From: Bacteriovorax sp037444575
Lineage (GTDB): Bacteria; Bdellovibrionota; Bacteriovoracia; Bacteriovoracales; Bacteriovoracaceae
DNA: 64,000 nt
Direction: 5' to 3'
NCBI GenBank assembly: GCA_037444575.1
Contig: JBBIME010000006.1
Coordinates: forward strand, 124,001-188,000
The position numbers and the translations under genes were made by a program. Shown in pieces: positions 24,786 to 33,288 of the stretch (within the stretch, counting starts at the first letter, position 1; the number at the start of each line of letters is the position of its first letter). The notes beneath the pieces were generated by a model that worked only from the letters and a program-made list of their open reading frames with translations, was not told the origin of the DNA and ran no database searches.

Positions 24786-26063
24786 TTATTTCTTTGTAGT
24801 TGTTGTTACGTATTGCTCTAGCTCATCTCTAAAAGATTTAATAATCCCTTGAGTTGGCATTGCTGCCGCATCAGCAAGAGCACAAATTGTTTGTCCTCTC
24901 ATTGAAGCTGCAATTTTATCCAATAGAGCAACATCAGATTTAGAAGCTTTACCAGTGTCTCTTCTTTTGAAGACGCCATCAAGCCATCCTGTTCCTTCTC
25001 TACATGGAGTACATTGCCCGCAAGATTCGTGATGATAAAATTCAAGTGTCCATTTTAAAACTTCACCCATGTTGCGAGTTTCATCTAGAACAATGATCGC
25101 TCCAGAACCAAGCATAGATCCTTTTGAAGCAACATCTTCATAATCCATTTTTACAGCATAAGCTTCTTCAGCATTTAAGATTGGAGAAGATGATCCACCA
25201 GGGATGACACCTTTTAATTTGTTGCCATTTCTCATTCCACCGCAGTGAATTTCTATAATGTCTTTAAGAGTTGTTGAAAGAGGAACTTCAATAACACCAG
25301 GCTTATTAACGTCACCTGAGATTGAAAAAAGTTTTGTTCCCGGAGATTTTTCTGTTCCCCATTGTTTATAAGCAGCTGCTCCAAATTTCATAATCCAAGG
25401 AACAGCAGCGAGAGACTCAACGTTGTTAACCATTGTTGGTAGTCCTCTATAACCTTTGATTGCTGGAAATGGAGGTTTTAGTTTTGGTTGACCTTTTTTT
25501 CCTTCAAGAGAAGAAATAAGTGCAGTTTCTTCACCGCAAATATAAGCTCCTGCACCTCTATGAACTGCAAGTTCAAAATCAAAACCTTTTCCTAAAATAT
25601 TTTTCCCTAAATAACCTTTAGCGTACGCTTCTTTAATAGCGTTTTCTAGCATGACGGCCTGTTGATAAAACTCGCCGCGAATATAGATATAGCCTCTTTG
25701 AGTTCCTAAGGCCCAAGCAGAAATAATCATTCCTTCAATAAGGATGTGCGGATTTTTTTCTACAAGATATCTATCTTTAAAAGTTCCTGGCTCTGATTCG
25801 TCAGCATTACAAAGAAGATATTTTTTTGCATTTCTATCTTTTGTGAAAAATCCCCACTTAACACCAGTGGCGAATCCCGCTCCACCGCGTCCTCTGAGTC
25901 CTGAAAGCTTAACTTCTTCTTTGATCGCTTCAGGATCTTTATCAAAACAAGCTTTCATTGTTTCATATCCACCAGCGCGTTCAAAAATATCGATATTATG
26001 AACACCTTGAATATGGTGATAACTTAAGAGGGCATAGTCTTTAAAATTTGCTACATCTTTCAT
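24786..26063 (-). CDS. nuoF: NADH-quinone oxidoreductase subunit F (NADH/FMN-binding)
   Basis: A 425-residue complex I subunit that binds NADH and FMN and one [4Fe-4S] cluster (N3), the electron entry point. LRGRGGAGFATGVKWGF near residue 55 is the NADH/FMN loop, HRGAGAYICGEETALISS near residue 170 belongs to the FMN site, and ESCGQCTPCREGTGW near residue 350 with ICALADAA near residue 395 are the cluster ligands. It abuts nuoE (start and stop share a base). Confidence 0.95.
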   Translation of the reverse strand: MKDVANFKDYALLSYHHIQGVHNIDIFERAGGYETMKACFDKDPEAIKEEVKLSGLRGRGGAGFATGVKWGFFTKDRNAKKYLLCNADESEPGTFKDRYLVEKNPHILIEGMIISAWALGTQRGYIYIRGEFYQQAVMLENAIKEAYAKGYLGKNILGKGFDFELAVHRGAGAYICGEETALISSLEGKKGQPKLKPPFPAIKGYRGLPTMVNNVESLAAVPWIMKFGAAAYKQWGTEKSPGTKLFSISGDVNKPGVIEVPLSTTLKDIIEIHCGGMRNGNKLKGVIPGGSSSPILNAEEAYAVKMDYEDVASKGSMLGSGAIIVLDETRNMGEVLKWTLEFYHHESCGQCTPCREGTGWLDGVFKRRDTGKASKSDVALLDKIAASMRGQTICALADAAAMPTQGIIKSFRDELEQYVTTTTKK

Positions 26064-26551
26064 TATGGTAATTCCTCTAGTTTAGCGATTGCACTAGCGA
26101 GAGTGATGTTTCCAACGAAATCATTATTTACTCTCATACAAGGAGCGATTTCACATGCTCCCAAACACTCCATTTTCTGAAGAGAAACTCTTCCATCGCG
26201 ACTTGGAGTTAGGTAATCAGTATCAAAATGTTTTAGAAGACCTTGATAAATTTCTCGTCCCCCAAACATTGAACAAGAGATGTTCGTACAAACTTGAACA
26301 ACATTTCTAGCTACTGGAACATCGTAGAACATGTCGTAGAACGAAATAACTTCTTTGATTTTGATTGTTGGAATATTCATTAAGTTTGAGATGTAATTTA
26401 CTACGTGAGGAGGAAGCCATCCATTTTGCTCTTGAGCAAGGTGAAGCACTGGAAGAAGAGCTGATTCTACATCGTCGTAACGAGTGAGAAGCTCTTTATA
26501 TTTTTCCATGTTGGCTGCAGTGAATTCAAATTTTTCAGTTGTACTACTCAT
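26063..26551 (-). CDS. nuoE: NADH-quinone oxidoreductase subunit E
   Basis: A 162-residue thioredoxin-like [2Fe-2S] subunit of complex I. Ligands are visible as VCTNISCSMFGG (Cys-x4-Cys) near residue 88 and ECLGACEIAP (Cys-x3-Cys) near residue 128. Overlaps the end of nuoCD by four bases and shares a base with nuoF. Confidence 0.94.
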   Translation of the reverse strand: MSSTTEKFEFTAANMEKYKELLTRYDDVESALLPVLHLAQEQNGWLPPHVVNYISNLMNIPTIKIKEVISFYDMFYDVPVARNVVQVCTNISCSMFGGREIYQGLLKHFDTDYLTPSRDGRVSLQKMECLGACEIAPCMRVNNDFVGNITLASAIAKLEELP

Positions 26552-28242
26552 CGGTCTAACTCTCCAGCAATAATGTTCATCGCCCCTAATTCAGCGATGG
26601 CATCTGAGATCATATGATTTTGAACGACTTCGCTAAACGATTGGTAGATCGCAAAGCATGGTGGACGCACTTTTACTCTGTAAGGATTTGGTCCGCCGTC
26701 AGAGATAACGTAGAAACCAAGTTCACCGTTAGCAGCTTCAGTAGCTGAATAAATTTCACCTACAGGTGGACGAACTCCTTTCATAATGAGCATGAAGTGG
26801 TTCATGAGTCCTTCAATATTTGTATAAACTTCTTTTTTAGGTGGAATGCACACGCGCTTATCAAGTGACTGGTAAGGGCCAGATGGAAGATTTCCTAACA
26901 CCTGATTAATGATGCGAAGAGACTGTCTCATCTCTTCCATACGAACGAGGTATCGATCGTAGTTATCACCGTTTTGTCCAACTGGAACTTCAAACTCCAC
27001 ATCTTTATAGAAGTAATATGGATTTGCTTTTCTGATGTCGTAGTTTACACCAGCAGCACGAAGACATGGTCCAGTGTATCCCCACTCAATTGCTTGAGAA
27101 GCCGAGATTGGACATACGCGAGTTCTATCAACGTAAATTTTATTTTTTGTAAGAAGGCGATCAACTTCAGCTACACCTTTTTCGATATGTTTAACTACTT
27201 CCAAGCAATCAGTAACCCATCCAACAGGAAGTTCTTGGGCCATGCCACCAACGCGAGTAAGTGAAACAGTTAAGCGAGCGCCACAAAGTTTTTCAAAAAG
27301 TTCATACACTCTTTCGCGAAGTTCGAAACAAAACCAAAATGAAGTAAGGGCGCCAAGGTCAACTGCTCCAGCTCCGATACAAACAAGGTGATCAATTACG
27401 CGAGATATTTCAGCTAAAACCATGCGAAGAGCTTTCGCACGATCAGGAATTTCAATTCCCATCATGTCTTCAATTGCTTTACACCATCCAATATTATTCA
27501 TTGGAGATGAACAGTAGTTAAGACGGTCTGTATAAGGAATAACCTGGTTGTATAAATGTGTTTCACACATTTTTTCAAAACATCTATGAAGGTAACCGAT
27601 TTCAAGTTTTGATCTCTTAATCACCTCTCCTTCAATCTCTGCCATAATACGTAAAGTTCCGTGAGTCGCCGGGTGAGAAGGGCCAATGTTAATCCATTCT
27701 CTTAGAGCTGCTTGCTCTGGAGTGATAGATGGATCAGCATCGAAATTAATTTCAATTGATTCAGAAAGAGGTTGATTGTGATCAGAGCGATAATCTTTTC
27801 TTAAAGCGTGGCCCACGAATTCATGGTGAGTTAAAAGACGCTCTTTCTTTCTTCCAAGATAAGAGATCCCAAACATATCCCAAGCTTCGCGTTCAAACCA
27901 ATCAGCACCTCTCCAAAAAGACATTACTGAAGGAACGATTTCTCCACCTTCAACATCAACTGGAACACGAACACGGATGCGCTCATTTTTTTCCATATTG
28001 AGAAGATGGTAAACTGACTCAAATCTTTTACCGTGAGTCCACTCACTTGCTGGTCGTTTTAAGTTATCAACTCCACAAACATCAAGAAGCATGTTGAAAC
28101 CAAATTCATCTTTTAGTTTCGCCATTACAGTTAGTAATTCTTTTGTGTCTGTGAAGATCACGTGATTTTCAAATTTGTACGAATAAGAATTCTTCGCAAA
28201 ATTACTTTCGAGATCTTTTCCAAATTGACTTAATTCTTGCAT
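26548..28242 (-). CDS. nuoCD: NADH-quinone oxidoreductase fused subunits C and D
   Basis: A 564-residue fusion. Residues 1-170 are NuoC (FGMNLLDVCGVDN-type core, then REAWDMFGISYLG and LRKDY near residue 150). Residues about 190-564 are NuoD (INIGPSHPATHGTLRI, then EIGYLHRCFEK and the conserved C-terminal FSEVVQNHMISDAIAELGAMN with GELDR). The two together form much of the quinone-site arm. The C-D fusion also occurs in gammaproteobacteria such as E. coli. The frame is uninterrupted and the linker between the domains is short (about residues 170-188). Confidence 0.94.
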   Translation of the reverse strand: MQELSQFGKDLESNFAKNSYSYKFENHVIFTDTKELLTVMAKLKDEFGFNMLLDVCGVDNLKRPASEWTHGKRFESVYHLLNMEKNERIRVRVPVDVEGGEIVPSVMSFWRGADWFEREAWDMFGISYLGRKKERLLTHHEFVGHALRKDYRSDHNQPLSESIEINFDADPSITPEQAALREWINIGPSHPATHGTLRIMAEIEGEVIKRSKLEIGYLHRCFEKMCETHLYNQVIPYTDRLNYCSSPMNNIGWCKAIEDMMGIEIPDRAKALRMVLAEISRVIDHLVCIGAGAVDLGALTSFWFCFELRERVYELFEKLCGARLTVSLTRVGGMAQELPVGWVTDCLEVVKHIEKGVAEVDRLLTKNKIYVDRTRVCPISASQAIEWGYTGPCLRAAGVNYDIRKANPYYFYKDVEFEVPVGQNGDNYDRYLVRMEEMRQSLRIINQVLGNLPSGPYQSLDKRVCIPPKKEVYTNIEGLMNHFMLIMKGVRPPVGEIYSATEAANGELGFYVISDGGPNPYRVKVRPPCFAIYQSFSEVVQNHMISDAIAELGAMNIIAGELDR

Positions 28243-28271
28243 GAATAAAAACCTATTTTATTTTTTCTTAA

Positions 28272-28865
28272 TTAGTTTTCTGTTGTTGCTAATTGTGCAG
28301 CTTTTTCTTTTTTTGCTTCGATAGCAGCAGTCGAATCATTGTAAGCAGAAACGCCGTTTTTAATACGATCTTGAATCTGCATGATTCCTTGAAGAACCGC
28401 TTCTGGAGTTGGAGGACATCCTGGAATATAAACGTCTACAGGGATATCGCGAGAGATACCTTGAACAACGTGGTAAGCACGATAGAATCCACCAGAAGAA
28501 GCACATGCTCCCATAGCAACAACCCATTTAGGATCGGCCATTTGATCATAAATTCTTTTGAGAACTGGTGCTTGTTTTTCAGAGATTGTTCCAGCGACAA
28601 TCATCAAATCTGATTGGCGTGGAGAAAAGCGAACGACTTCGGCTCCAAATCTTGAAGCATCATATTTTGGTCCAACGACGGCCATATATTCAATTGCACA
28701 GCAAGCGGTTCCAAATGGAAAAGGCCAGAGTGAATTTGATTGTCCCCAACGTTTTGCCCATTCTAAAAATGAGTCTGCTTTAGTTGTTATAACCAAGCGA
28801 TCAAGAGCAAATTCTTCTTCGCTTTTGTTGGCAATTGGACTGACGAGTCTCTTATTAGTCGACAT
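28272..28865 (-). CDS. nuoB: NADH-quinone oxidoreductase subunit B
   Basis: A 197-residue complex I subunit that binds the terminal cluster N2 next to the quinone. The ligands are FGTACCAIEYM (tandem Cys), MGACASSGG and YIPGCPPTPEAV. It is the first gene of the operon: no nuoA precedes it. Instead there are 145 non-coding bases and a TetR gene. The last 25 residues (AAIEAKKEKAAQLATTEN region) are an extra charged tail. Confidence 0.94.
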   Translation of the reverse strand: MSTNKRLVSPIANKSEEEFALDRLVITTKADSFLEWAKRWGQSNSLWPFPFGTACCAIEYMAVVGPKYDASRFGAEVVRFSPRQSDLMIVAGTISEKQAPVLKRIYDQMADPKWVVAMGACASSGGFYRAYHVVQGISRDIPVDVYIPGCPPTPEAVLQGIMQIQDRIKNGVSAYNDSTAAIEAKKEKAAQLATTEN

Positions 28866-29010
28866 AGGTCTCCTATCAATTTTTTTATTGTCATGAACGT
28901 TGCCAATATTTTAAGGAGTCGGGAAAGGAATGTAAATCAATTACTTACCTGCTAAAACATAGGATCAAACTGATTTTCTTTGATTGCATTAACAATGCTG
29001 CGCGCGCGAT

Positions 29011-29607
29011 CTATCCTAGCAATGCCTTCAGATAAAAATTCAGAGTCTTTTCAAGAATAACGTCAATTGGATCAGTGATTAAATCGTCCAGCCACTGAGT
29101 ATAAATGTAAGTGATTCCCCCAACGACACAAAAAGCGGCATAGTCCGGATCAATACCACTCATGAGTCCAAAATCAATTGCCTTGCGATAACTTTCAGAG
29201 GCCTGTTTAGTTTGGAGATTAAAAAAATCGTTTAGACGCTTTTCAATACTCTCGCTTACTGAGCGACCTTGCTTCAGAAGGAATTTGGCAGTGTTTTTAT
29301 TTTTATTGAGAAGCTCCAAAATGATTTTGCCTTCTTGATTGTACACGACTTGAAGATCACTTTTTTGCTCAGTCTCTTTTGAAATCCATTTGTGGATTTC
29401 ATCGAACTGCTCAATAAACTCATCCATTAAGAAGTGAACGACCTCCTCCTTGCTAGAAAAATACAGATAGAAAGTTCCTTTCCCCACTTTCGCTCTTTGC
29501 ACAATGTCGTCAATTTTGGTCTGGTGAAAACCAAGTTCTATAAAGGCCTCTAAGGCCGCTTGTTTCATATTCTGCTTTTTGGATACGGCATTAGAGTTTA
29601 ATTTCAA
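29011..29607 (-). CDS. TetR-family transcriptional regulator
   Basis: A 198-residue repressor. Residues about 14-60 form the TetR helix-turn-helix: AALEAFIELGFHQTKIDDIVQRAKVGKGTFYLYFSSKEEV. The C-terminal ligand domain is of the all-helical type with no recognisable ligand. The start is TTG at 29607, supported by AAGGA seven bases upstream; an ATG at 29568 is the alternative. It is divergent from the hydroxylase gene at 29695, and a palindrome suited to a TetR dimer lies between them, closer to the hydroxylase. It likely represses that gene and perhaps itself. Confidence 0.88.
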   Translation of the reverse strand: MKLNSNAVSKKQNMKQAALEAFIELGFHQTKIDDIVQRAKVGKGTFYLYFSSKEEVVHFLMDEFIEQFDEIHKWISKETEQKSDLQVVYNQEGKIILELLNKNKNTAKFLLKQGRSVSESIEKRLNDFFNLQTKQASESYRKAIDFGLMSGIDPDYAAFCVVGGITYIYTQWLDDLITDPIDVILEKTLNFYLKALLG

Positions 29608-29656
29608 AAAATTTTCCTTGATAAGTAATAATATTTAATCTATTTTTCCGAAAAAC

Positions 29657-29680
29657 TCAATACTGACCAGTCAGTATTGA
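29657..29680. promoter_or_regulatory. Palindromic operator for the TetR regulator
   Basis: Perfect inverted repeat with arms TCAATACTGAC and GTCAGTATTGA around CA. The core TGACCAGTCA resembles known operators of FadR/QacR-like TetR proteins. It lies between the divergent tetR and hydroxylase genes, fifteen bases upstream of the hydroxylase ATG, so a bound dimer would block its transcription or early elongation. Confidence 0.8.
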
Positions 29681-29694
29681 AACAGGAGTAGTGT

Positions 29695-30300
29695 ATGTTT
29701 ATGATATTATTAACATTAGTTAGTGCTTTTATTTTTGCAGAATTGTGTGGGTACATCATTCACTCAATCCTCCACGGTCAGAAAATTGAATTCCTAAGTA
29801 AGAATCACATGCTCCATCACCTCAAGGTCTATGGACCAACACAGCCTCAAAGACCTGAAGGAATTTATCGAGGCTCTGTAGATAATCGAGCAGCAGTACT
29901 TGGAATTGGAATGGAGTGGATTGGCCCAATTTTATTAATTCTTACACTGGTGTACGGATTGGCGTTCTTATTGGCAGTTCCATTTTTTTATACAAATCTT
30001 TTTGCGGTTACTTCTCTTTCGTGGGGATATTTTTTATTCGCATATATGCACGATAATATGCATGTGAAAAATTTTTGGATGGAGCGCTCCCCTCTTCTTA
30101 AAAAATGGTTTTTAAAAATTAGAAAACTGCACGACATCCATCATCTTCATGTTACTGATGATGGAAAAATGAATGTGAATTATGGAATTTGCTTCTTCTT
30201 TTTTGATCGGATTTTTGGATCCTACAAAACTGAATTTTCCCCTTTTAATAAACAAGGTCACCAATACGCTTTAAAAAAGTATGAGTTTATTAATAACTAG
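29695..30300 (+). CDS. Membrane fatty acid hydroxylase / sterol desaturase superfamily protein
   Basis: A 201-residue di-iron membrane hydroxylase. The His clusters of the superfamily are visible: HSILHG (about residue 22), HMLHH (about residue 38), HDNMH (about residue 118) and HDIHHLH (about residue 145). Three or four membrane helices flank them. Compact members of this length include CrtZ-like carotenoid hydroxylases, but lipid hydroxylases are also possible. GGAG lies six bases before the ATG. It is likely controlled by the divergent TetR protein through the palindrome at 29657. Confidence 0.8.
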   Translation: MFMILLTLVSAFIFAELCGYIIHSILHGQKIEFLSKNHMLHHLKVYGPTQPQRPEGIYRGSVDNRAAVLGIGMEWIGPILLILTLVYGLAFLLAVPFFYTNLFAVTSLSWGYFLFAYMHDNMHVKNFWMERSPLLKKWFLKIRKLHDIHHLHVTDDGKMNVNYGICFFFFDRIFGSYKTEFSPFNKQGHQYALKKYEFINN

Positions 30301-30314
30301 TAGGCTCCCAACAA

Positions 30315-31718
30315 CTACTTGATGAGTTCCTCGGCAGAATCAGGCTTAAATCCAAGCCATTGAACATCTTGCGGAAAGATATCGAACTGTTCTTTGGTCA
30401 GGGGGGATTTATTTTTACAAGCATGGGCCTTGCCTTCATCAGCGATCCAAGAATAGATCTTCTGATGGCTGCCTCCATGCTGGGTATCATATTCGATAAA
30501 GCGATAGTTTTTATTAGACTGATTTTTTAAAAGAGCTAGCCCATTGATCGCCTGATCGAACATTTTCTCAAAATCTCGCGGACGGCATCGCTCTAATTCT
30601 TTGGTTTGATTATTCAAATAATGCCCATCATCTACTTTGGGATTATAAGACCAGGACTTTTGGTAACAGCTATAGAAATAGTTAGCTTTTTCTAGATTAG
30701 CAAAGGCCTGCAGATAGACAAAAAACCACATTCTTCGCGGGTCTTCATTAATATTGGCAGGACGAACTAACTTTTGACAGGAATAAAATTGATTGTATTC
30801 TTTTGAGTAAAAGTCTTTGAAAAATTTTAAAAATTTCTCTTGTTGTCCGCTTTTCTCACCTCTAATTTTTTCTGTTTTATCCCAGATGCTATCGTAAAGT
30901 TTAAAACATTCTTCACGCCATTTTAGAAGTTCACCAAATTTGGCCTGGGAAGAATTCTGTTCAAAATATTTTATTGTATCTTCAGAATTCAGTTCTCTGG
31001 ATATACGAAAGGCAGGATAAAATCTTCTTCCAATTTGATGAACACCTTCCTGATTGACTAAAATTGATTTAGCGTAGGACCAGTCCACTTTTGATTTTAA
31101 CTCGTCTAAGGAATTTACACTTGGCTGCTCTTGATCGCGAGCATTAACGGCCACAAGAACTTGCATGCCTTTCCATTTTGTTTTTGTGTCACATGGATAA
31201 CTCTGACAAGATTCAAGAATAACTGAACCGACAATTTTAGCAGTGTCATAATTTGTTGGTTCGTACTTGAATTTTTCAGTGATATTTTTTCCACCAAAGA
31301 TAATAATTTTTTGAGGATTTCCGTTTTGGTCATAGATTCTTGGAACAATCCCCTGAGTGAAATTTGGTCTATCCAAATCCCCTTTATGCAAATCCCAAAT
31401 GTCATCTAGCGGACAATATTCATGCTCTTTATAAAGTCTACCTGAATAAATATCGAGATTATATTTATAGGCTGCATCTTCAGGCGTCGTTACAAAAAAA
31501 TTCAGCGATCTCCCCTCCTTTCTAAAGGCCGGATCGATATCAAAAAAAGGATGAGTGAGATAATCTTCGTTTTTGTCACGAAGAGCGAATCTGAGCGGTA
31601 TCCTAAGCCAGCGGGCGCTGATTTGGCGCTCGTCATGCTTCTCCTCAACTTTAGGAGTTGTTGAACAACTTATCAAAAAAAGTGCGCCAAGAAGGTTTAT
31701 TAATTGACAGATTCTCAT
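30315..31718 (-). CDS. Lipoprotein of unknown function
   Basis: A 467-residue protein with a lipoprotein signal: hydrophobic run then LISC with Cys at residue 18. The mature part is rich in aromatic residues and includes five or more Cys downstream, without a motif I recognise. Composition is that of a soluble periplasmic or surface protein tethered to a membrane. It stands alone, running toward the hydroxylase gene with fourteen bases between stops, and a tRNA gene lies upstream in the opposite direction. Confidence 0.65.
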   Translation of the reverse strand: MRICQLINLLGALFLISCSTTPKVEEKHDERQISARWLRIPLRFALRDKNEDYLTHPFFDIDPAFRKEGRSLNFFVTTPEDAAYKYNLDIYSGRLYKEHEYCPLDDIWDLHKGDLDRPNFTQGIVPRIYDQNGNPQKIIIFGGKNITEKFKYEPTNYDTAKIVGSVILESCQSYPCDTKTKWKGMQVLVAVNARDQEQPSVNSLDELKSKVDWSYAKSILVNQEGVHQIGRRFYPAFRISRELNSEDTIKYFEQNSSQAKFGELLKWREECFKLYDSIWDKTEKIRGEKSGQQEKFLKFFKDFYSKEYNQFYSCQKLVRPANINEDPRRMWFFVYLQAFANLEKANYFYSCYQKSWSYNPKVDDGHYLNNQTKELERCRPRDFEKMFDQAINGLALLKNQSNKNYRFIEYDTQHGGSHQKIYSWIADEGKAHACKNKSPLTKEQFDIFPQDVQWLGFKPDSAEELIK

Positions 31719-31771
31719 AAATTTCTCAAAATCTCAGTTCTCCGATATTCTTATTAGCTTACCTAACATGT

Positions 31772-31860
31772 GCCTGGGTGGTGGAATCGGTAGACACAGC
31801 AGATTTAAAATCTGCCGACCTTTACCGGTCGTACGAGTTCAAGTCTCGTCTCGGGCACCA
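31772..31860 (+). tRNA. tRNA-Leu (anticodon UAA)
   Basis: An 89-base class II tRNA. The acceptor arms GCCTGGG and CTCGGGC pair with two G-U wobbles, the D-arm region GGTGGAATCGGTAGACAC matches leucine tRNAs, the anticodon stem-loop CAGATT-TAA-AATCTG gives UAA, a long variable arm follows (CGACCTTTACCGGTCG), and the T-arm contains GTTCAAGTC. The CCA end is encoded. Very close in sequence to the E. coli UUA-reading leucine tRNA. Confidence 0.97.
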
Positions 31861-32010
31861 CTTTTTACAGTTCCCCTAAATTATCAATCAATTATTCTAA
31901 TTTATCAAATAGATCAGCAAAAGTTCCAAGCTATCCCGTTCTTAAAAAACGTTCCTCTTATTCAAAAAAATATTTTAACATGAATTATAATGAAAAAATG
32001 GAGATGTTAG

Positions 32011-32205
32011 ATGAAAAACCAAGTTTACAATAAAGGTGAGTTAAAAGAATTAAAAGTCATGATTGAAAAGGAAATTGCGGAAACTTTCGAAAGAATGGCA
32101 AAACATACAAATACTCCAATTGAAGATCTTCTCGTCATCGCAATGAAAAGATTTAGAAGCTCGCACGGTGATTTTGATCCAAAGTCTTCCCATAATAAAA
32201 ATTAA
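32011..32205 (+). CDS. Small protein, possibly ribbon-helix-helix type
   Basis: A 64-residue protein with GGAG in the spacing expected for a ribosome site before the ATG. The pattern ELKVMIEKEIAETFERMAKH followed by TPIEDLLVIAMKRF resembles a ribbon-helix-helix DNA-binding fold (short strand, helix A, helix B), as in small CopG/Arc-like proteins, but too little is conserved to be sure. A hairpin terminator follows the stop. It stands alone between the tRNA and the GTPase gene. Confidence 0.55.
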   Translation: MKNQVYNKGELKELKVMIEKEIAETFERMAKHTNTPIEDLLVIAMKRFRSSHGDFDPKSSHNKN

Positions 32206-32224
32206 TAGTCTTTGCCTTTCATAC

Positions 32225-32262
32225 AAGTTCCAACGCAGCTTTCTTAAATTGTGTTGGAACTT
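32225..32262. terminator. Terminator hairpin between convergent genes
   Basis: Arms AAGTTCCAAC and GTTGGAACTT, extended to thirteen pairs with one G-T, around a twelve-base loop. It lies between the small plus gene and the minus GTPase gene and can serve both. Confidence 0.65.
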
Positions 32263-32274
32263 CATTCTTATGCT

Positions 32275-33207
32275 CTAGTTATCCTTGGGAGGAATTCCAA
32301 AACAACACTTCCCCAAATCTCCTTTTCTAAAATCATTGAGAATGAGTTTATAAGTTCTTTCTAAATCAAGAACTCCTTTTTGTTTCAAGCAACCGCGAAG
32401 GAGCGCAATTTTTGAAATCAAGTCTTCAGTTGATAGATCAAGGGAGTCGAGTTTATAGCGTTCTTTAAATTCTTTTGAGTTTAAACTCTTAAAATGTTCG
32501 ACAAGAAATTTTGCAGGCAATTCTTCCCCGACAATATCATCTGGAATGGCATTAAGCGCACTCAACCACAACCCGTGTTCTTCTTTAGCGAGAGACGGAG
32601 GCATGACCCCTGGAGTATCAAGAAGGTCTAAGTCTTTATCGATAACAATCAATTGCTGAACTTGAGTTTGTCCTGGTTTATCTGCGACTTTAACAACACT
32701 TCTTCCTGCTAGCTGATTAATAATGGTCGACTTTCCAGTATTAGGAAGTCCGATAATCATCAGGCGCATTTTTTGTTTTGGATTGGTGACTTCAGGATTG
32801 TTTTGTCTACGCTTTTCAATCACTATGTTTCTGGCCATTGTCATGACTTTTTTCATCTGGCCGCGGTCAAAACAATCCACAAAAATATAAGGTACTTCTT
32901 GTTTTTTAAACCAGACTTCCCATTGAGAAATCATATTAGGTAAAGCGAGATTTGCTTTATTCAAAATAATCAATCGACTCTTCTGGCGAAGAGTTTCTTC
33001 TAGATTTCTATTACCAGAGGCCAAGGGAGCTCTCGCATCTCTTACCTCAAATACAATATCCACAGTTTGAAGTTTCTCTTTGATTTCTCTTATGGCACGG
33101 GCCATATGACCAGGATACCAATTAATACCATTGGATTTTTCCAAGTCTGGTGTAACTTCAATATCTTCTGTGAGTTTGCTCGATTTATTATTTTTCATAG
33201 TTGTCAT
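32275..33207 (-). CDS. rbgA: Circularly permuted ribosome-biogenesis GTPase, RbgA/YlqF type
   Basis: A 310-residue GTPase of the YlqF/RbgA family that assists late 50S ribosome assembly. The motif order is permuted as expected: the start INWYPGHMARAIREIKE, then G4 at ILNKAN near residue 85, G1 at GLPNTGKST near residue 160, and G3 at DTPGVMPP near residue 200. The C-terminal ANTAR-like RNA-binding helices are followed by a Cys in GKCCFG. G4 is NKAN instead of the usual NKxD; the Asp normally contacts the guanine base. The rest is well conserved. The first ATG (33207) and another at 33198 are both possible starts. Confidence 0.87.
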   Translation of the reverse strand: MTTMKNNKSSKLTEDIEVTPDLEKSNGINWYPGHMARAIREIKEKLQTVDIVFEVRDARAPLASGNRNLEETLRQKSRLIILNKANLALPNMISQWEVWFKKQEVPYIFVDCFDRGQMKKVMTMARNIVIEKRRQNNPEVTNPKQKMRLMIIGLPNTGKSTIINQLAGRSVVKVADKPGQTQVQQLIVIDKDLDLLDTPGVMPPSLAKEEHGLWLSALNAIPDDIVGEELPAKFLVEHFKSLNSKEFKERYKLDSLDLSTEDLISKIALLRGCLKQKGVLDLERTYKLILNDFRKGDLGKCCFGIPPKDN

Positions 33208-33288
33208 TACTATAAAACAATAACGAGAGCTAGCCTATCTTCAAATGTCCATTCATCCGATTTATGTGTGTTTACCCGTTCTGGTGGA

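Noticed and set aside
28293..28896. Plus-strand open frames over nuoB
   Set aside because: Antisense shadows: nuoB is certain by its cluster ligands, and the opposite frames have no ribosome site or family signal.
31768..31983. Open frame beginning near the tRNA-Leu gene
   Set aside because: It runs through the whole tRNA sequence; the tRNA fold explains the start of this region.
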